Assembly (NCBI RefSeq): GCF_000611645.1
Contig: NW_014013387.1
Span: 1-33,453, forward strand
Source of the DNA: Monoraphidium neglectum
Taxonomy: Eukaryota; Chlorophyta; Chlorophyceae; Sphaeropleales; Selenastraceae
DNA length: 33,453 nt
Reading direction: 5' to 3'
Shown: positions 1-14,802 of the stretch, in pieces
How the letters are laid out: each line of letters starts with the position of its first letter
Numbering within the stretch: the stretch's first letter is position 1
Made by a program: the position numbers and the translations under genes
The notes under the pieces: generated by a model
What the model was told of the DNA's origin: nothing
Databases searched by the model: none
The model's input: the letters and a program-made list of their open reading frames with translations, nothing else

Positions 1-2314
1 CGAGCGCACAGTCCTCATGTTGTCCAGCGCCTGGTATGCCACGGCCCCCATGCGCTGCAACGCGCGGCCCTGGGCCTGCGGAAGTAGACGGGACGCGGTG
101 CAGAGGGAGGTGCGGGCGGCTCGGCGGTGGGGGGCGCGAGGGGCCGCCGCAGGAGCCCGCCTAACGCAAGGGGAGGGGCTGAGGTTGAGCGTCCTCGGGC
201 TCCATTGAAAGCTGCCCTGCACACAGGAATGACTCGCCCTGACGTGGACACACACGCACACACACACACACACAAACCCACACACAACCACACATCCATA
301 CTCACACACCCACACACAACCACACATCCACACCCGCACACACACATGCATCCGGGCCCCCACCACACTCACACACACACACATACACACACACGTGCGC
401 ACCTGCTCCACGGGCCGCGACTTCCTCCTGTAGTAACCCGCCGCCAGCGCCGTGACCACAATCACTATGGAACAGGCCGGCGCCAGGCGCCAGGACAGGC
501 AGAAGAGCACCACGATGGCCCCCGCGGCCTCCAGGAACGCGCGCGGCCCGCGGTCACGGGAACAGTTGCTGTACAGGGGCGGGGGCGGGTGGGGTTGTGG
601 TGAGGCCGAGCAAGCGCATGCAAGCGCGTCGCGTGCATGCAAGCCCACCGACGGCATGGCTGACGCATGCGTGGCTTAAGCACACCATACAAGCAGTGCG
701 CATGTGAACACGCACACGCTCACACACGCTCGCAGCCAACTCCACCTCCATCCGCACTCCACGTCCGCTTCATGTGCGCAAGCGCCTCTAGCTGCTCGCA
801 ATGGGGCACAGGCACATTACGCCCACACCACCCATCCCAACAAACGTCCACGCCCACACCCAGTACCCGCAACCCCACCTGAACACGAAGCTGCGCATGG
901 TGTCCAGCTCCACACTCAGCAGCCCCTGGAGCTCGCTGGCGCTGTGGCGGTCGAAGAACTCGATCTTCTGCATCAGGAGAGTCCTGAACAGCTCCAGCCG
1001 CAGCGTCGCCAGCACCTGCGGCGGCCGGCGCGCGGCGGGGCCGCTGCTCGGGGGCGCTCCGCGCGGCATACCGGGACGGGCACCAAAGGGGTGCGCCTGA
1101 CTGTTGCATGGACGCCCTTGCTCCCAACGGTCTCCTTGGTGCTGCCCCTGCCAACCAATTCGCTCTGCAGACAAGCAGGTTCGTTGCCGCGGCCCAGCCG
1201 ACGCCGCGCAGTGGGTGTTCTCAAGCCGTACCCCCAGGCACGAAGCGCCGCCGGCCGCGCCCTTGGGCCGGCTGCCACGGCTTCGCGGGCAGCTTCCGCC
1301 CACCTTCTCGCCCAGCGCGATGATGTTGACCATGTAAATCTTGGTCAGCAGGGGCTCCAGCACGTACCCCGCGAGAAGCACGCTGAAAACCTTCGGGGAG
1401 GCGCGTCGCGGGTTTGCGTTGCAACAGGTGAGAGAGCGCGTCGCTCGAATCCCTGCGCCGCCGCAGGGGCGCGCGTGCCCCCCGCAAAACAGGCGGCCAA
1501 GGCAGTTTTAGGATCGTATTGGCGCGCGAGGGCGCGTGCAGCTGCAGAGACGCTTTAGGAACCACGGGAATTGACCAGCAGTCTGCGCGCCGCGTGCGCC
1601 GCTCGCGATGCCGCATGGCAGTCAGTGTCGCATGCGCGCGCGACCAGGCCCCTCATACCGCTGGGGCCGCCGCCGCCCCTCCCCGCCCACCTTTGCATAC
1701 CGCTCCATCGGCTGCTGCTGCACCAGCGTTTCGAACAGCAGCCCAGACAGAACCGGCGCGGCCAGGTTGCTGGCCGTGCAGAGCAGCACGCACACGGTGG
1801 CTAAGGCCAGATGGCGACGGTGCTGCAGTACGAGTCCGATGATGTACTCATTGTCCAGGGGGGCGCGGCGCGTGGGGGTGCTGCGAGAAGATGCGCCACA
1901 GGGAGGGGTGCCGGTGCGTTTGTGGGCAGACAGGCGTGGACAAGGGTTGCAACATGGGAGTTGGTCGGCTTGCGGCTCGAGTCGGAGCCTGTTCGGCAAG
2001 AAAGGCAGCCCAACCGCCCCAGGATATGCATGCGCTTCGCACGAGTCTGCTCCGGCGGCGAAATGCGGCGCTCACCCGTCGATCGACTCGCGCCTGACGA
2101 GGATGTGCTGCAACAGCGCCTCAACGGCGCCGGAGGGGCGCGGTTCCGCCGCTGCTGCCGCTGCTGCTGATGCCGTTGCTTGGCATGTGTGTTCACGAGG
2201 CCGCTGCGCTCTCCGCACGCCGTGTAGGCCGCGTCCGAGTGACCATGGCGCTAAACACTTGCTGTGTTTTTGTGCTGTCGCGCGGCCAAGCCGCGCGCTT
2301 CGACTGGCCTGCAT
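1..2314 (-). CDS. ABCB-type half-transporter, plastid TAP-like (5' part, partial)
   Basis: Exons on the minus strand: 2314-2076, 1880-1691, 1390-1304, 1015-879, 568-403 and 75-1, continuing past the left edge. All junctions are GT-AG and in phase, giving 298 residues. The first ~60 residues are rich in Arg, Ser and Ala with almost no acidic residues, like a plastid transit peptide. Next come membrane segments typical of an ABC type-1 exporter: LALATVCVLLCTASNLAAPV, a second around VFSVLLAGYVLEPLL, then the coupling-helix region EFFDRHSASELQGLLSVELD, then GAIVVLFCLSWRLAP with SIVIVVTALAAGYY. The last exon (ALDNMRTVRS) is the usual stretch before the nucleotide-binding domain, which lies outside the window. 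The closest known layout is the plastid ABCB26/TAP1 type; the substrate cannot be told. The start at 2314 is chosen because the leader begins there; an upstream in-frame ATG at 2395 is possible. Family confidence is high, compartment moderate. Confidence 0.85.
247..396. repeat. (CA)n/(TG)n microsatellite in ABC transporter intron
   Basis: CA-rich tract filling much of the intron between exons 568-403 and 75-1. It contains a 22-nt direct repeat (277-298 and 309-330), so it is partly a minisatellite. On the coding strand it is TG-rich and begins only a few nucleotides after the splice donor at 402. Confidence 0.9.
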
Positions 2315-2434
2315 CGCAACAGGTAACGTACTTACTACTACAATACAGCCACGCCAAGGAGCGCTGGCGCGAGAACAGCAGATTTCTTGATCCAAAGATC
2401 AGATCTGCGCGTTGCAGTGAGACACTTTGCTACG

Positions 2435-2441
2435 TATATAA
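2435..2441 (-). promoter_or_regulatory. TATA-like element, probable ABC gene promoter
   Basis: The plus strand reads TATATAA and the minus strand TTATATA. On the minus strand this would place transcription start near 2405-2410, about 95 nt before the ATG at 2314. On the plus strand the match (TATATAAG) is slightly better, but no plus-strand gene follows, so the minus assignment is preferred. Confidence 0.4.
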
Positions 2442-2632
2442 GCACGCGGCGGCTCCTGGGAGCTTGAGTGGAACTGTGCCATGAATCCCTTTCAGCGTGA
2501 GAGGCACGCTGTGCTGTGAACGCTGCGGCCACGCTTGGCGGTGCAGTTTTGACTTGCCCAGGTCAGAAATCCCCCAGGCGCCGCCCTTATCATTTCCAGC
2601 AAGCTGAATCACCGCTCTACTTGACGAAACTG

Positions 2633-2637
2633 TTACA
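2633..2637 (-). terminator. UGUAA-type poly(A) signal of the Kelch/coiled-coil gene
   Basis: TTACA on plus is TGTAA on the coding strand, about 145 nt after the stop at 2782. UGUAA is the established poly(A) signal of volvocine and related green algae. A five-base match alone is weak; the position supports it. Confidence 0.45.
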
Positions 2638-2781
2638 TACGACGTGGCTGCAGCAACCTTCCAAAGGCTACAAGAATCCAGGCACTGGCGCCGTCGCACC
2701 CACTCTGCACAGCCACTCCGTCGCGCCGACCATCAGGCAGCGGGAGGGCGGCCCTCGAGCCGCCGCGGCGGCCCCGGGCCC

Positions 2782-5700
2782 TCACGCGCCGGCGCCGGCG
2801 CCCTCCCCGCGCCGCGCCTCAGCGCGGTTGAACTCCTGCTGCATCGCCCCCGCCAGGCCGGCCAGCGCCGCCTTGAGCGTGCTGTCGAACCCGGCCACCT
2901 GCCCCTCCAGCGCGCGGCGGTGCGAGACGGTGTCGTCGGCGGCGCGCTGGCGCTCCTGCTGCAGGCGCGACTGCAGCGCGGAGTGGTCGGACTGGATCTT
3001 GGAAAGCTGCTCCTGGAGGGACTGAGGGGGTGCAAAGGGTTCCAAGCCGCAGGCAAGGATTCGGGGTTGGGGGATGGGCCAGGTGTGAGAATTTTGAGGT
3101 GCCAGGGCCGTTTCTGGCTGATGAGCTAACCCCAGCGCGCCGCCACGCGAGCGGCGCCGCCTCGCCTGCTCCGCCGCCCATCCCTTCGTCGCCGGCGGCG
3201 CCATGGCAGACAGCGCGCGCCGCGCACCTGCGCCTGCGCCTCCTTGCCCGCCGCCGCCTCTTTCGATGCCGCCGCCTCGGCCCGGCTCGCGGCCAGCTGG
3301 CGCCCCAAGTCATCGCCGCGCGCCCGCGCTGACTCGGCCGCCGCCTTTTCAGAGTCCAGCTGCTGCTGCAGCGCGACGCGCTCCTGGTCACCCTTTGCCA
3401 CCTGGTCCTGCAGCTGCGCGGCGGCTGCCTCTGCACGCGTCAGGGCCTCTGACAGCCTGCGGGCGGGAGGCGGCACAGCGCCGCCCTTGCAGCTCCGCTC
3501 TGGGTGGGCGGTGGTTGGCCCCAACCCCTGCGCGTCCAAGGCATCCCACCCAATCTGCTCGTCAACGCCTTCAGGCCTACAACTGCCCTCAGCCACAAAA
3601 ACTGAGGCATTTTATTGACCCATTCCCAGCTGCAACTCACCACTCGCCGCTTCGCTGACCCACCCAATTGATCGGAATTGCAAAAGCAAACGAGCCCCAC
3701 CTTCCCTCCCATGCACAGCCCCGCCCACCTGGCGACCCGCTCCTCCGCCGCCGCAGCCTTCGACCGCTGCTCCGCCAGCTCCGCCTGCGCCCGCCCCCGC
3801 TCCTCCGCCGCCGCCTCCGCGTCCCGCGCCGCCGCGTCCGCCGCCACGCGCGCGCCGCGCCTCGCGGCGTCCAGCTCGCCCTGCAGTCGCCCCGCCTCCT
3901 CCCCCTTCTCCTTCGCCCCCCGCCGCGCCTCCGCGAGCGCCGCCGCGACGCGCGCCGCCGCCTCGCGCTCCTCCCGCCTCTCGCCGTCCGCTGCCGCCGC
4001 CCTCTCCTCGGCGGCCATGCGCCGCTCACCCTCCCGCTGCAAATCCTGCAGCGCGCGCTCGGCGCGGCGCCGCTCCTGGTCGAGCGCGTCGGACGCGGCC
4101 GACAGCGACGCCTCGGCGCCGGCCGCGCGCTCGCGGGCGGCCGCCAGCTGGCGCTCCAGGTCATCCAGGCGGCCCTGCTGGAATGCAGTCGCGCGGCGCT
4201 CGGCCTCGAGGGCCTCCCTGAGAACGTCGTTGTCCTTCCTGAGGAGCGCCTCTAGGTAGCCGTCCGCGCGCCCCTGCTCGTACTCGGGCGACCGCGGCGG
4301 CGATGGCGGCGGCCGCTGCTGCTGCTGCTGCTGGGGCTGGGGCTGCTGCTGCGCGCAGGTGGCGGGCGTCGCGGCGGAGAGCAGGGCGCCGGCGGCGCCG
4401 TGCTGCGAGGTCGGCGCGCCGGCGTCCAGGTCTCCGAGAAAGCCACTGGCGCCGGCCTGAGGCGCGGCCCCCTGTTGGTCGTGCGCAGGCAGGTCTGCCG
4501 CGCCGGCTTGGTTGTTGCCACCCCGCAGCAGCGGGTGCTGCTGCAAGCTGTTTGGCCGCTGCTGGTGGGCTGCGGACGCCTGCTGACGTGGCCGCTTGGT
4601 CTGCTTCCAACCGCCGTCCCCCGCCCCGGCTGCCGCGTCGTCCCTTCCGGGGCTCGCCCGCCGCCCGCTGCCCGCACAGCGCTTGCGCGTGTTCTGCGCC
4701 TGCGCCGCACCCTGCTGCTGCCTCGCCCTACCCGCGCCTGCCGCCGCCGCTCGCGGCCGCTGCCGCGCGCCACCGCCGGGGGCCTCCGCGCCGCACGCCA
4801 GCTGCACCTCCGGGCAGCGCTGGGGCGCGGCCCTGTCGAGGCGCAGCGCCCAGACGTCTTGATTGTACTGGGTCGGCTTTTTCCCCTTGTTGGCGGCGGC
4901 GGCGGCGGCGCCGGCGCCCGCATATCCCCCGACAATGGCCAGACCCTGCTGCCCCACCAGGACCATGCTGTGCGCGGAGCGGCCTGCAGTATCGATGACG
5001 GGTGAGAAAGAGAAGAGCGTCGACAACCTGATGGACGGCTCTGCCGTGCGTGTGCTGGGTGGATTACTTTGAGCTCAGGAAGGCGCGTGTGCCTGCAGAG
5101 GGCAGCCGGTGCAAGGCTGAAACACAGCCGCGGGAGGCGCCTTGAGTCGCGGGACCGCAGCTGCTCAGGCGCCAGCGCTGGGCGGCGTGACGTGGCACGG
5201 GCAGCCGGTCCGAGGCGCGGACTGTACTCGGCAGTGAGCTTCAGGCGGTAAATGTACAACCGCGATCCTTACCGGCGGGCCGCTCCTTGCTGCTGCTCCC
5301 CGGGTCATCGCAGGCTGACCAGACGACATCGCCGCTTGGCGTCACTACCAGCCTGAATGGGGTTCAGGAGGTCGCCGAGGTGTCGGCATGGGGCGTTGCA
5401 AGGGGTGCAGGGTGCAGGGTGCACACTGTGTGTGCGTAGAGAACTGGGAGTTGAGCAAACGCCTGTTTGAGCTGTGAGCAAGATACCTCTGTGAATGTTG
5501 TTTGAAATGCGTAAAACAGAGCAACAGTATTTAAGATCAACAATTGCATGCACTTATTGTGGCAGCGCGGCAGGCCCACATGACGGTGGCCGGGGCCCCC
5601 GCACACCAAAGCGCAAGCGCCCCGCCCCGGTGGCCCCTCACGTGTGGATGTCTCCCATCCTCTCCCGCGCCTCGTCGCTGGACTGCGGCGCGCCGCCAAA

Positions 5701-7722
5701 CAGCACCACGCGGCCCGCGAACGCGACCGCGCGGTGGCTACTGCGCGGGCAGGGCGGCTGGCCGTACACGCCAGAGCCGGGGCTGAGAGCGCGCCAGGTG
5801 TTCTGCGGCAACATACATTCAAGGCTGGTTAGGCGGCCGCCCCAAGCAATTGAACATCTCGCATCAGGCCACCCAAACCCGGTCAAATCAGGCATTAAAC
5901 CTGGTCAAACCAGGCGCGAACTGCCAAATCACCTGCAGCGCGTCGAAGCAGCAGAGGAGCGTGGGGTCGCCCTCGGGTATCACGCCCGACTTGCCCCTGC
6001 CGCCGAAGACAAAGAGGCTGTGGCCGATCACCGTGGCCGTGTGATACGCGCGCACGGTGGGCGGCACTGGGCGGGAGAGGAGGGGGCCAGGAAGGGAGGG
6101 GAGGTTCAATCAGGTAGCAAGAGGTGGGCGGCCGCATGACAAGAAGGGGCCAGTACGGTCGCGCAAGGCAGCGCGAACAGTACATGGAAATACAAGCGCG
6201 TCCGCTGATGGTGTTGGCGGGCATGTGCGACATGCGAGCCTGTTGGGCTACAAGCTACCACGCCTTTCCCACAGGAGCCCTTTGCTGGGAAGGCTCCTCG
6301 GGCCGGTGACACGGCACTTACCTCCGGAGGGCCGCAGGTCCGCCACCTCTCCAGTGATCACGTTGAGGGTCGCCAGTGAGTTCATGAAGACAAATGCGCC
6401 GCTGCCACCATAGCCCCCTTGCATTGTGCATTGTAAGTGGTGTGTGTGCGGGGAGGGGGGGTGATATGTGTGTGTGTGTGTGAGGGGGGGTGTTTGTGTT
6501 GCAATGACACGACTTGATTGGGCAATCCAGATGCCGGCAAGGGCATTGCAGGGCGAAAAACGCCTGGACTCCTCAAATGCACGCTGGGTTGGCGCCCTGA
6601 TCGCAAGAAAGCACTGCTGAACCAGAATTGGGGCCTCAGCCAGGCGCCAGCACGGGGGGCGCACCGAAGATGAGGATCTCATTTGGGTGCCTTGGGTGCA
6701 GCTCCGCGGTGTGCGCTGTGCGCATCAGCAGGCACCGCTCGTCCCTGCAACCAAACACAAACGACGGCGCCAAAAGCGATGACACGTAAGTGTGCGTACG
6801 GCTGCCTCCTGAAGCGCTTAGCACTCTGCAGCTCAGTATGCAACACGACCCGGCTGCACACGCTGTTATGCGCGCGTGCGGCCACTTCAGCCCCGCACCA
6901 CGCACCCGTACTCCGCCCTGCCCGTCGGCCCCGCCCCTCACCTGACATGCACCTGCCGCCAGGCAAACTGGTTGCCTCCCAGCTCCAGCGCCCAGCAGTC
7001 CGCCACCACGTCATCATTGGTCTGGCCACCAACCAGCCAGATCTCCTTGCCTCCGCTCACGCCCTCGTCGACCAAGGTAGCGGTGTGGTTGGCGCGCTGG
7101 GAGGGGGCCGCCAGCGCAGGGAGCCGGGGCGGTGATATTGGCGGGCCGTGCAGACGCCTGGGGGCACGAGCATTTTGATGGTGCAGCTTTCTCTGCAGCA
7201 ACGCAGCTGCGGCGCTGCCGGACGCACGCCACGTCTCCCTTTTGGCTCATCCACACGTGTGCACGTCACGTGTGACGCGCGCGTCAACACAGACACGCAA
7301 GCACACACTCAAGCGTGGGTTACTCACAGCCACAAAGGGTAGCTCCTCGTATATCGTCTCCCAGGTGTTGCTGTCCGTGTCATAACGGATCAGGTCCTGA
7401 AAGAAGTGGCCCCTGGGAGCCAGGGACGGGCGAGCAGCAGGCGGCGCGTGCTGGGCTCAGCAGCGGCGCGCAGCCAGCCGAGACGCCGCGCTTCCTGGTG
7501 CGGCCAGGGGCGTGCGTGCCTTCCCATAGGGTTGCAACAACGGTCTTTGGCATTCAGGTGCGCTGGCCGCGCTAGGACGCACGCAGGCAGCTGCCGCAGT
7601 CGTTGGGGGTCTCACCCTCGCCGGCCGCCGCAGACGTACACGTATTTCCCCACCGCCGTCGCGCTGTGGCCGGCCCTGGCGGTCCTGGGGTCGTCCTTGA
7701 AGTCGTGGTGCTGCCATGCCAT
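2782..7722 (-). CDS. Six-Kelch propeller plus long coiled-coil protein (Tea1-like layout)
   Basis: Eleven exons: 7722-7616, 7412-7328, 7096-6942, 6744-6665, 6417-6322, 6066-5933, 5802-5642, 5352-5273, 4983-3729, 3456-3228, 3021-2782. All phases agree and give 873 residues ending in TGA. Six Kelch repeats can be read, each with a [G/R]xxH start and a hydrophobic strand, four ending in a GG pair: GHSATAVGKYVYVCGG, NHTATLVDEG..IWLVGG, AHTAELHP..ILIFGG, YHTATVIGHSLFVFGG, SHRAVAFAGRVVLFGG and AHSMVLVGQQGLAIVGG. Several blades are completed across introns, which supports the model. After residue ~345 comes a low-complexity Gly/Ala/Gln linker with a polyQ stretch, then from ~530 to the C-terminus an almost continuous Glu/Arg/Ala coiled coil. 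Kelch plus C-terminal coiled coil is the layout of Tea1-type polarity proteins and plant Kelch/ACBP relatives; no acyl-CoA-binding domain is present. The likely role is a protein scaffold. The start is the ATG 16 codons before the first repeat. Confidence 0.85.
4315..4352 (-). repeat. CAG/CTG repeat coding for polyGln in the Kelch protein
   Basis: Two short CTG runs on plus (4315-4333, 4341-4352) read as Gln-rich sequence on the coding strand, inside the linker between propeller and coiled coil. Confidence 0.85.
6438..6490. repeat. (TG)n microsatellite with G-runs in a Kelch-gene intron
   Basis: TG repeats separated by two G7-type runs, between exons 6744-6665 and 6417-6322. On the coding strand this is a CA/C-rich tract ending about 20 nt before the acceptor, so it takes the place of the polypyrimidine tract. 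Confidence 0.85.
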
Positions 7723-9540
7723 GAGCGGAGCGCCTCGCCCGCCTGCCGCTGCGAGCCCCTAGGGGGACCTGGAAGACCGCACCAGGCTGCCGCTGGTCTT
7801 GGCGCCGGCTGGCAACCCGCTTGCTCCGCTGCAAGGGTTTGAGAGACGCTGCTTGTAGCTCGCTAGTGCAATGGCAATGTGGTTGTGCTGCGTGCTGCTG
7901 ATGCAGCCTGCCCCTGCATCATGAGTGCTGTGCACACGTGTGCAGCACGGCGCAGCATGTGGCGCAAGCGGCGCACTCCAGAGACGTCCGCCCCTCCTAG
8001 CACGAGCTCATATGGCTGGAAAATCTGATATGTGATATCTGCGAAACCAGGTCATGAGCCACGATCAAAGTCGCCTGTGACGAATACTGGCGCGCCAGGT
8101 GCTGGCCAGCAGACGCTAACAGACAAAGCGAAGTTCAAAGCATGTTGGAACTGATATCATAACACACGACCCCCGCGGCGGCACCATCGCTGCGGAGGTG
8201 TGCGCTCCTCGGCACCGCAGGCGGTTGCCGTGCTGCGCATGCTGAGCAGTCCCCTCGCTGTGCTGGCCCTTCGACTGATGCTGCAGAACAGCCGTGCTGC
8301 ATGTCGTTGAGACACGGATTGCGGATTGTTTTTGGCCTGACAGTCCGCTGTCTGAACGCAGTTGCTCTGTGTTGTGGCAGTAAGTTGCGAAGCCCCTCGC
8401 CCTGGTGTACGCTTCGCTGCGAATTGCCGGCCGCCTGCGTGCACGCGACCGTGCCACAGAATGATGCATTTAATTGAAACATAGCGTCTGTCGAGCACAC
8501 AGTTGCCTGCACAACAGCCGGGCATAGTGTGCGTCCTGGTGTATGGACGTGTCACTGCTTGGCAACGAAGTGACCTCACGGGCTGTCCACACAGACTGCG
8601 AACGCCGACCCATAATGCACAACTATTGCGTCAGGAGTTTGGTTGCTGTGATTGATCTGCGCTCCAAATGCGCCTTGTGTAGCGTTCAAGCGCAGGGTGG
8701 TCTCGAGCCATTGTCTATCAGTGTGGGTGGAGAGCCAGGGCGCCATTGAGGTATTTGGAGCTTGCGTGCAGCATGCTGGCGTGCTCACTCCCAGCCCCAT
8801 GCGGAGTCTCAACATAGAGGTGTCTTAAGCTGGCAACAGTGCTGATATACGTTCATCTTGTGCTTGAAGAGGTGAGTGACGGCTGGTTGATTGATTGCTC
8901 TTGCAAACACCTCCATGCTCGTGGTGATCAGCAAAGCTGCCTTACATTGACCTTAGAAGTGCCATGCCGGCGTTGCTAAGCAGTGCGCAAGTGTATACGC
9001 CCCACCGCTTGCATGTACACAGTGCGGACTGCATCTGAAGGACTGCTTCAGGATGCAGAGGTGCACCAGTATGCTGCCTGGAGGCAACAATCAGGCTTGC
9101 AACCGTTGAGAAGCTGTCAGTGGGATATCGCCACCCACCGCCCCGCCATCCCCCCGTTGTGGCATCCGCCGTGTGGATGGCCGCAGGGCAGATGGTGTGA
9201 CATTGACCTCTTAGTGTCAACCTGAAAGGCCCGCAGGCCACATAGAACCTACAACCGAGAGATTTATACCACTGAAAATAGTTTGAGGAAGTCGCATACC
9301 ACTGAATCTGCGCGTTACGCTATCAAAGTGATCCTGGTTCCGACGGACGTGCCGCGGACGGCCGGCGTGCTTGGATAATCGCACATAACCGCACACTCAC
9401 GTTGCTTTGGCATTATCTGTTATTGAGCCACACACTTCCCAGTTTGGTGGAACACCGGGAACCCGGTTGCATCCTTGATCGTACAGCGGCGCCAACAGGG
9501 CATGATGAGAAACCTTCATTTAAACAAGGACAATGATATC
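7723..9540. other. Divergent intergenic region, Kelch gene versus protease gene
   Basis: About 1.8 kb between two divergent genes. I found no coding exon with a recognisable motif on either strand. It should hold both promoters. A 14-nt palindrome with a G-box core at 7931-7944 is listed separately. The in-frame ATGs at 9502 and 9505 belong to the protease leader and are possible alternative starts. Confidence 0.5.
7931..7944. promoter_or_regulatory. 14-nt perfect palindrome with CACGTG core
   Basis: TGCACACGTGTGCA is its own reverse complement and contains the G-box/E-box hexamer CACGTG bound by bHLH and bZIP factors in plants. It lies about 210 nt upstream of the Kelch gene ATG. Function is inferred only from the motif. 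Confidence 0.35.
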
Positions 9541-13239
<3,699 letters not shown>

Positions 13240-14720
13240 TAAGCAGGTGTGATGGCAATGCTGGTGCGTTCCGCACGCTATCAACCCATTGAGTGGCCAC
13301 TCCTGCACGCCTTAAACTTTTTTGGCTCGAGCTGCACTCGACACTGCTGTATATTTCACACCCCGGACAGTGGGCCCACTGTGGAGGATGGTGGATTGGC
13401 CTCCACGGGGTTGTGCCGCCGGCGTGTCTCCATCCTGTTTGGGCTCACCGGCACTGTGCCCCCGCCTGGATGCTCATCCTGCCTGCCAGTGGGGTGCAAG
13501 CGCTCTGCACTTGCACAGTCGATGAACCTATCTATTTGCGCACGTTGAGGTTTGGTCGAGCATGTGTTGCACTGCCTCACTGCAATGCCGTGAGGAACAG
13601 AGCTTTGTCAACTAACACGCAATGCTTTGCGTGTGTCACAAGCTAGCCAACTTTGCATGTCGGCCCAGTGCTTCACCTTTGAAGACACACTGCTGCTCGT
13701 GAACCCTGCAAGAACCACGCACACATCTGCCCTGCTTGCTTGCGTTGCTTACTCACCCTCCAAGCGCTAAGAGGGCAATTATAAACTGCAAGGCAGTCGT
13801 CTGGTCTTCCATTCTCTGCTGTGTGCTGGTTGACGCACTCTCAAGCGTGCCACAAACACCAAAATATGATTCCAATGCAGGCTTTATGGTCCGGCGGCGA
13901 GGGGGCATGACACACACGTGCGCTGCAGACTGTCACGTTCCATGTGACTTTGCTGACCTGCTCTAGATACACATGTGTACACCTTCAATTCCCAAGCGTT
14001 TCGATGGGCACAGGCTGCAAGCACCATGAAGTTACCCGCACATCAAGCCATTTTGCGCCATCCAAGAAGCTGTTCCTTACTACTGCTGGTGCGTATCTTC
14101 TACAGACCCTCAACCTCGGCACAACAGAGAGTGGCATTTTTGCCATCTTATTGTGCAAGCCTTTGGAGCGTGCGGTGCACCTTTCAGCACGGAGATGTGC
14201 GCAGCTCTGCAACCTTGAGTATATACGAAAGCCCCGCGTGTGCGCAGGTGCACTTGCGCCTTGTGCAAGGCACCCCGCCAGCAGGGTCGGCTCACCGCGC
14301 GGGCACATGGCTTCGGTGTGCGGCCTTTTGTGTGGGCAGGTGTCCCGCTGCGTTCAGCAAGCCTTCTGAATGGATTTTCACTGCTCTGTAATACATTTTA
14401 TGTTTGGTCCACCTTTCCACGCCTTTCCGCTGCGAGGCGCAGCGCGGCGCGGCTGGGATCTATCCCTCGTCAACTAATGCCTGCTGTGTAAGTTTGTACT
14501 GAGGCGCAACTTGGGCAGCCCCTGCTTAGAAGGGCGCACGCAGGCGCCATCGTCCAACACCGCGCGTAATGGGCACGATTGTCACTCAAAGAGTTGTTCA
14601 TGTGCCCTTGATTCCTGAGCCCCTGCTGTTAATCAAGCGAGCGCAATGCACTAGATGTGCGTTTGGGTGGCGCCAGGGGGGGGGGCGGAGACAGTGCTGT
14701 ATGCTCCTGGACATTGCGCA
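13240..14720. other. Intergenic region after the protease gene
   Basis: About 1.5 kb with no exon I can support. TGTAA occurs at 14387-14391 and 14487-14491, but more than 1.1 kb after the protease stop, so assigning either to that gene is uncertain. It holds the 3' region of the protease and possibly the promoter of the next candidate gene. Confidence 0.45.
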
Positions 14721-14741
14721 ATGCTGCTCCTGCTCCTGCTG

Positions 14742-14802
<61 letters not shown>

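Larger units (their letters stand above)
2315..2781. other. Intergenic gap between ABC 5' end and Kelch 3' end
   Basis: No supported coding exon. The stretch holds the upstream region of the ABC gene (TATA-like element) and the 3' region of the Kelch gene (UGUAA signal), each listed separately. Open frames here carry no recognisable domain. Confidence 0.6.

Noticed and set aside
1436..1460. TTCGAATCC-like sequence as a tRNA T-arm
   Set aside because: No matching acceptor stem, D-arm or A box could be found around it, and it lies in an ABC gene intron.
13975..14391. Open frame of ~138 codons followed by TGTAA as a gene
   Set aside because: Composition and residue order look like chance translation; no domain, no signal peptide and no supporting splice structure.
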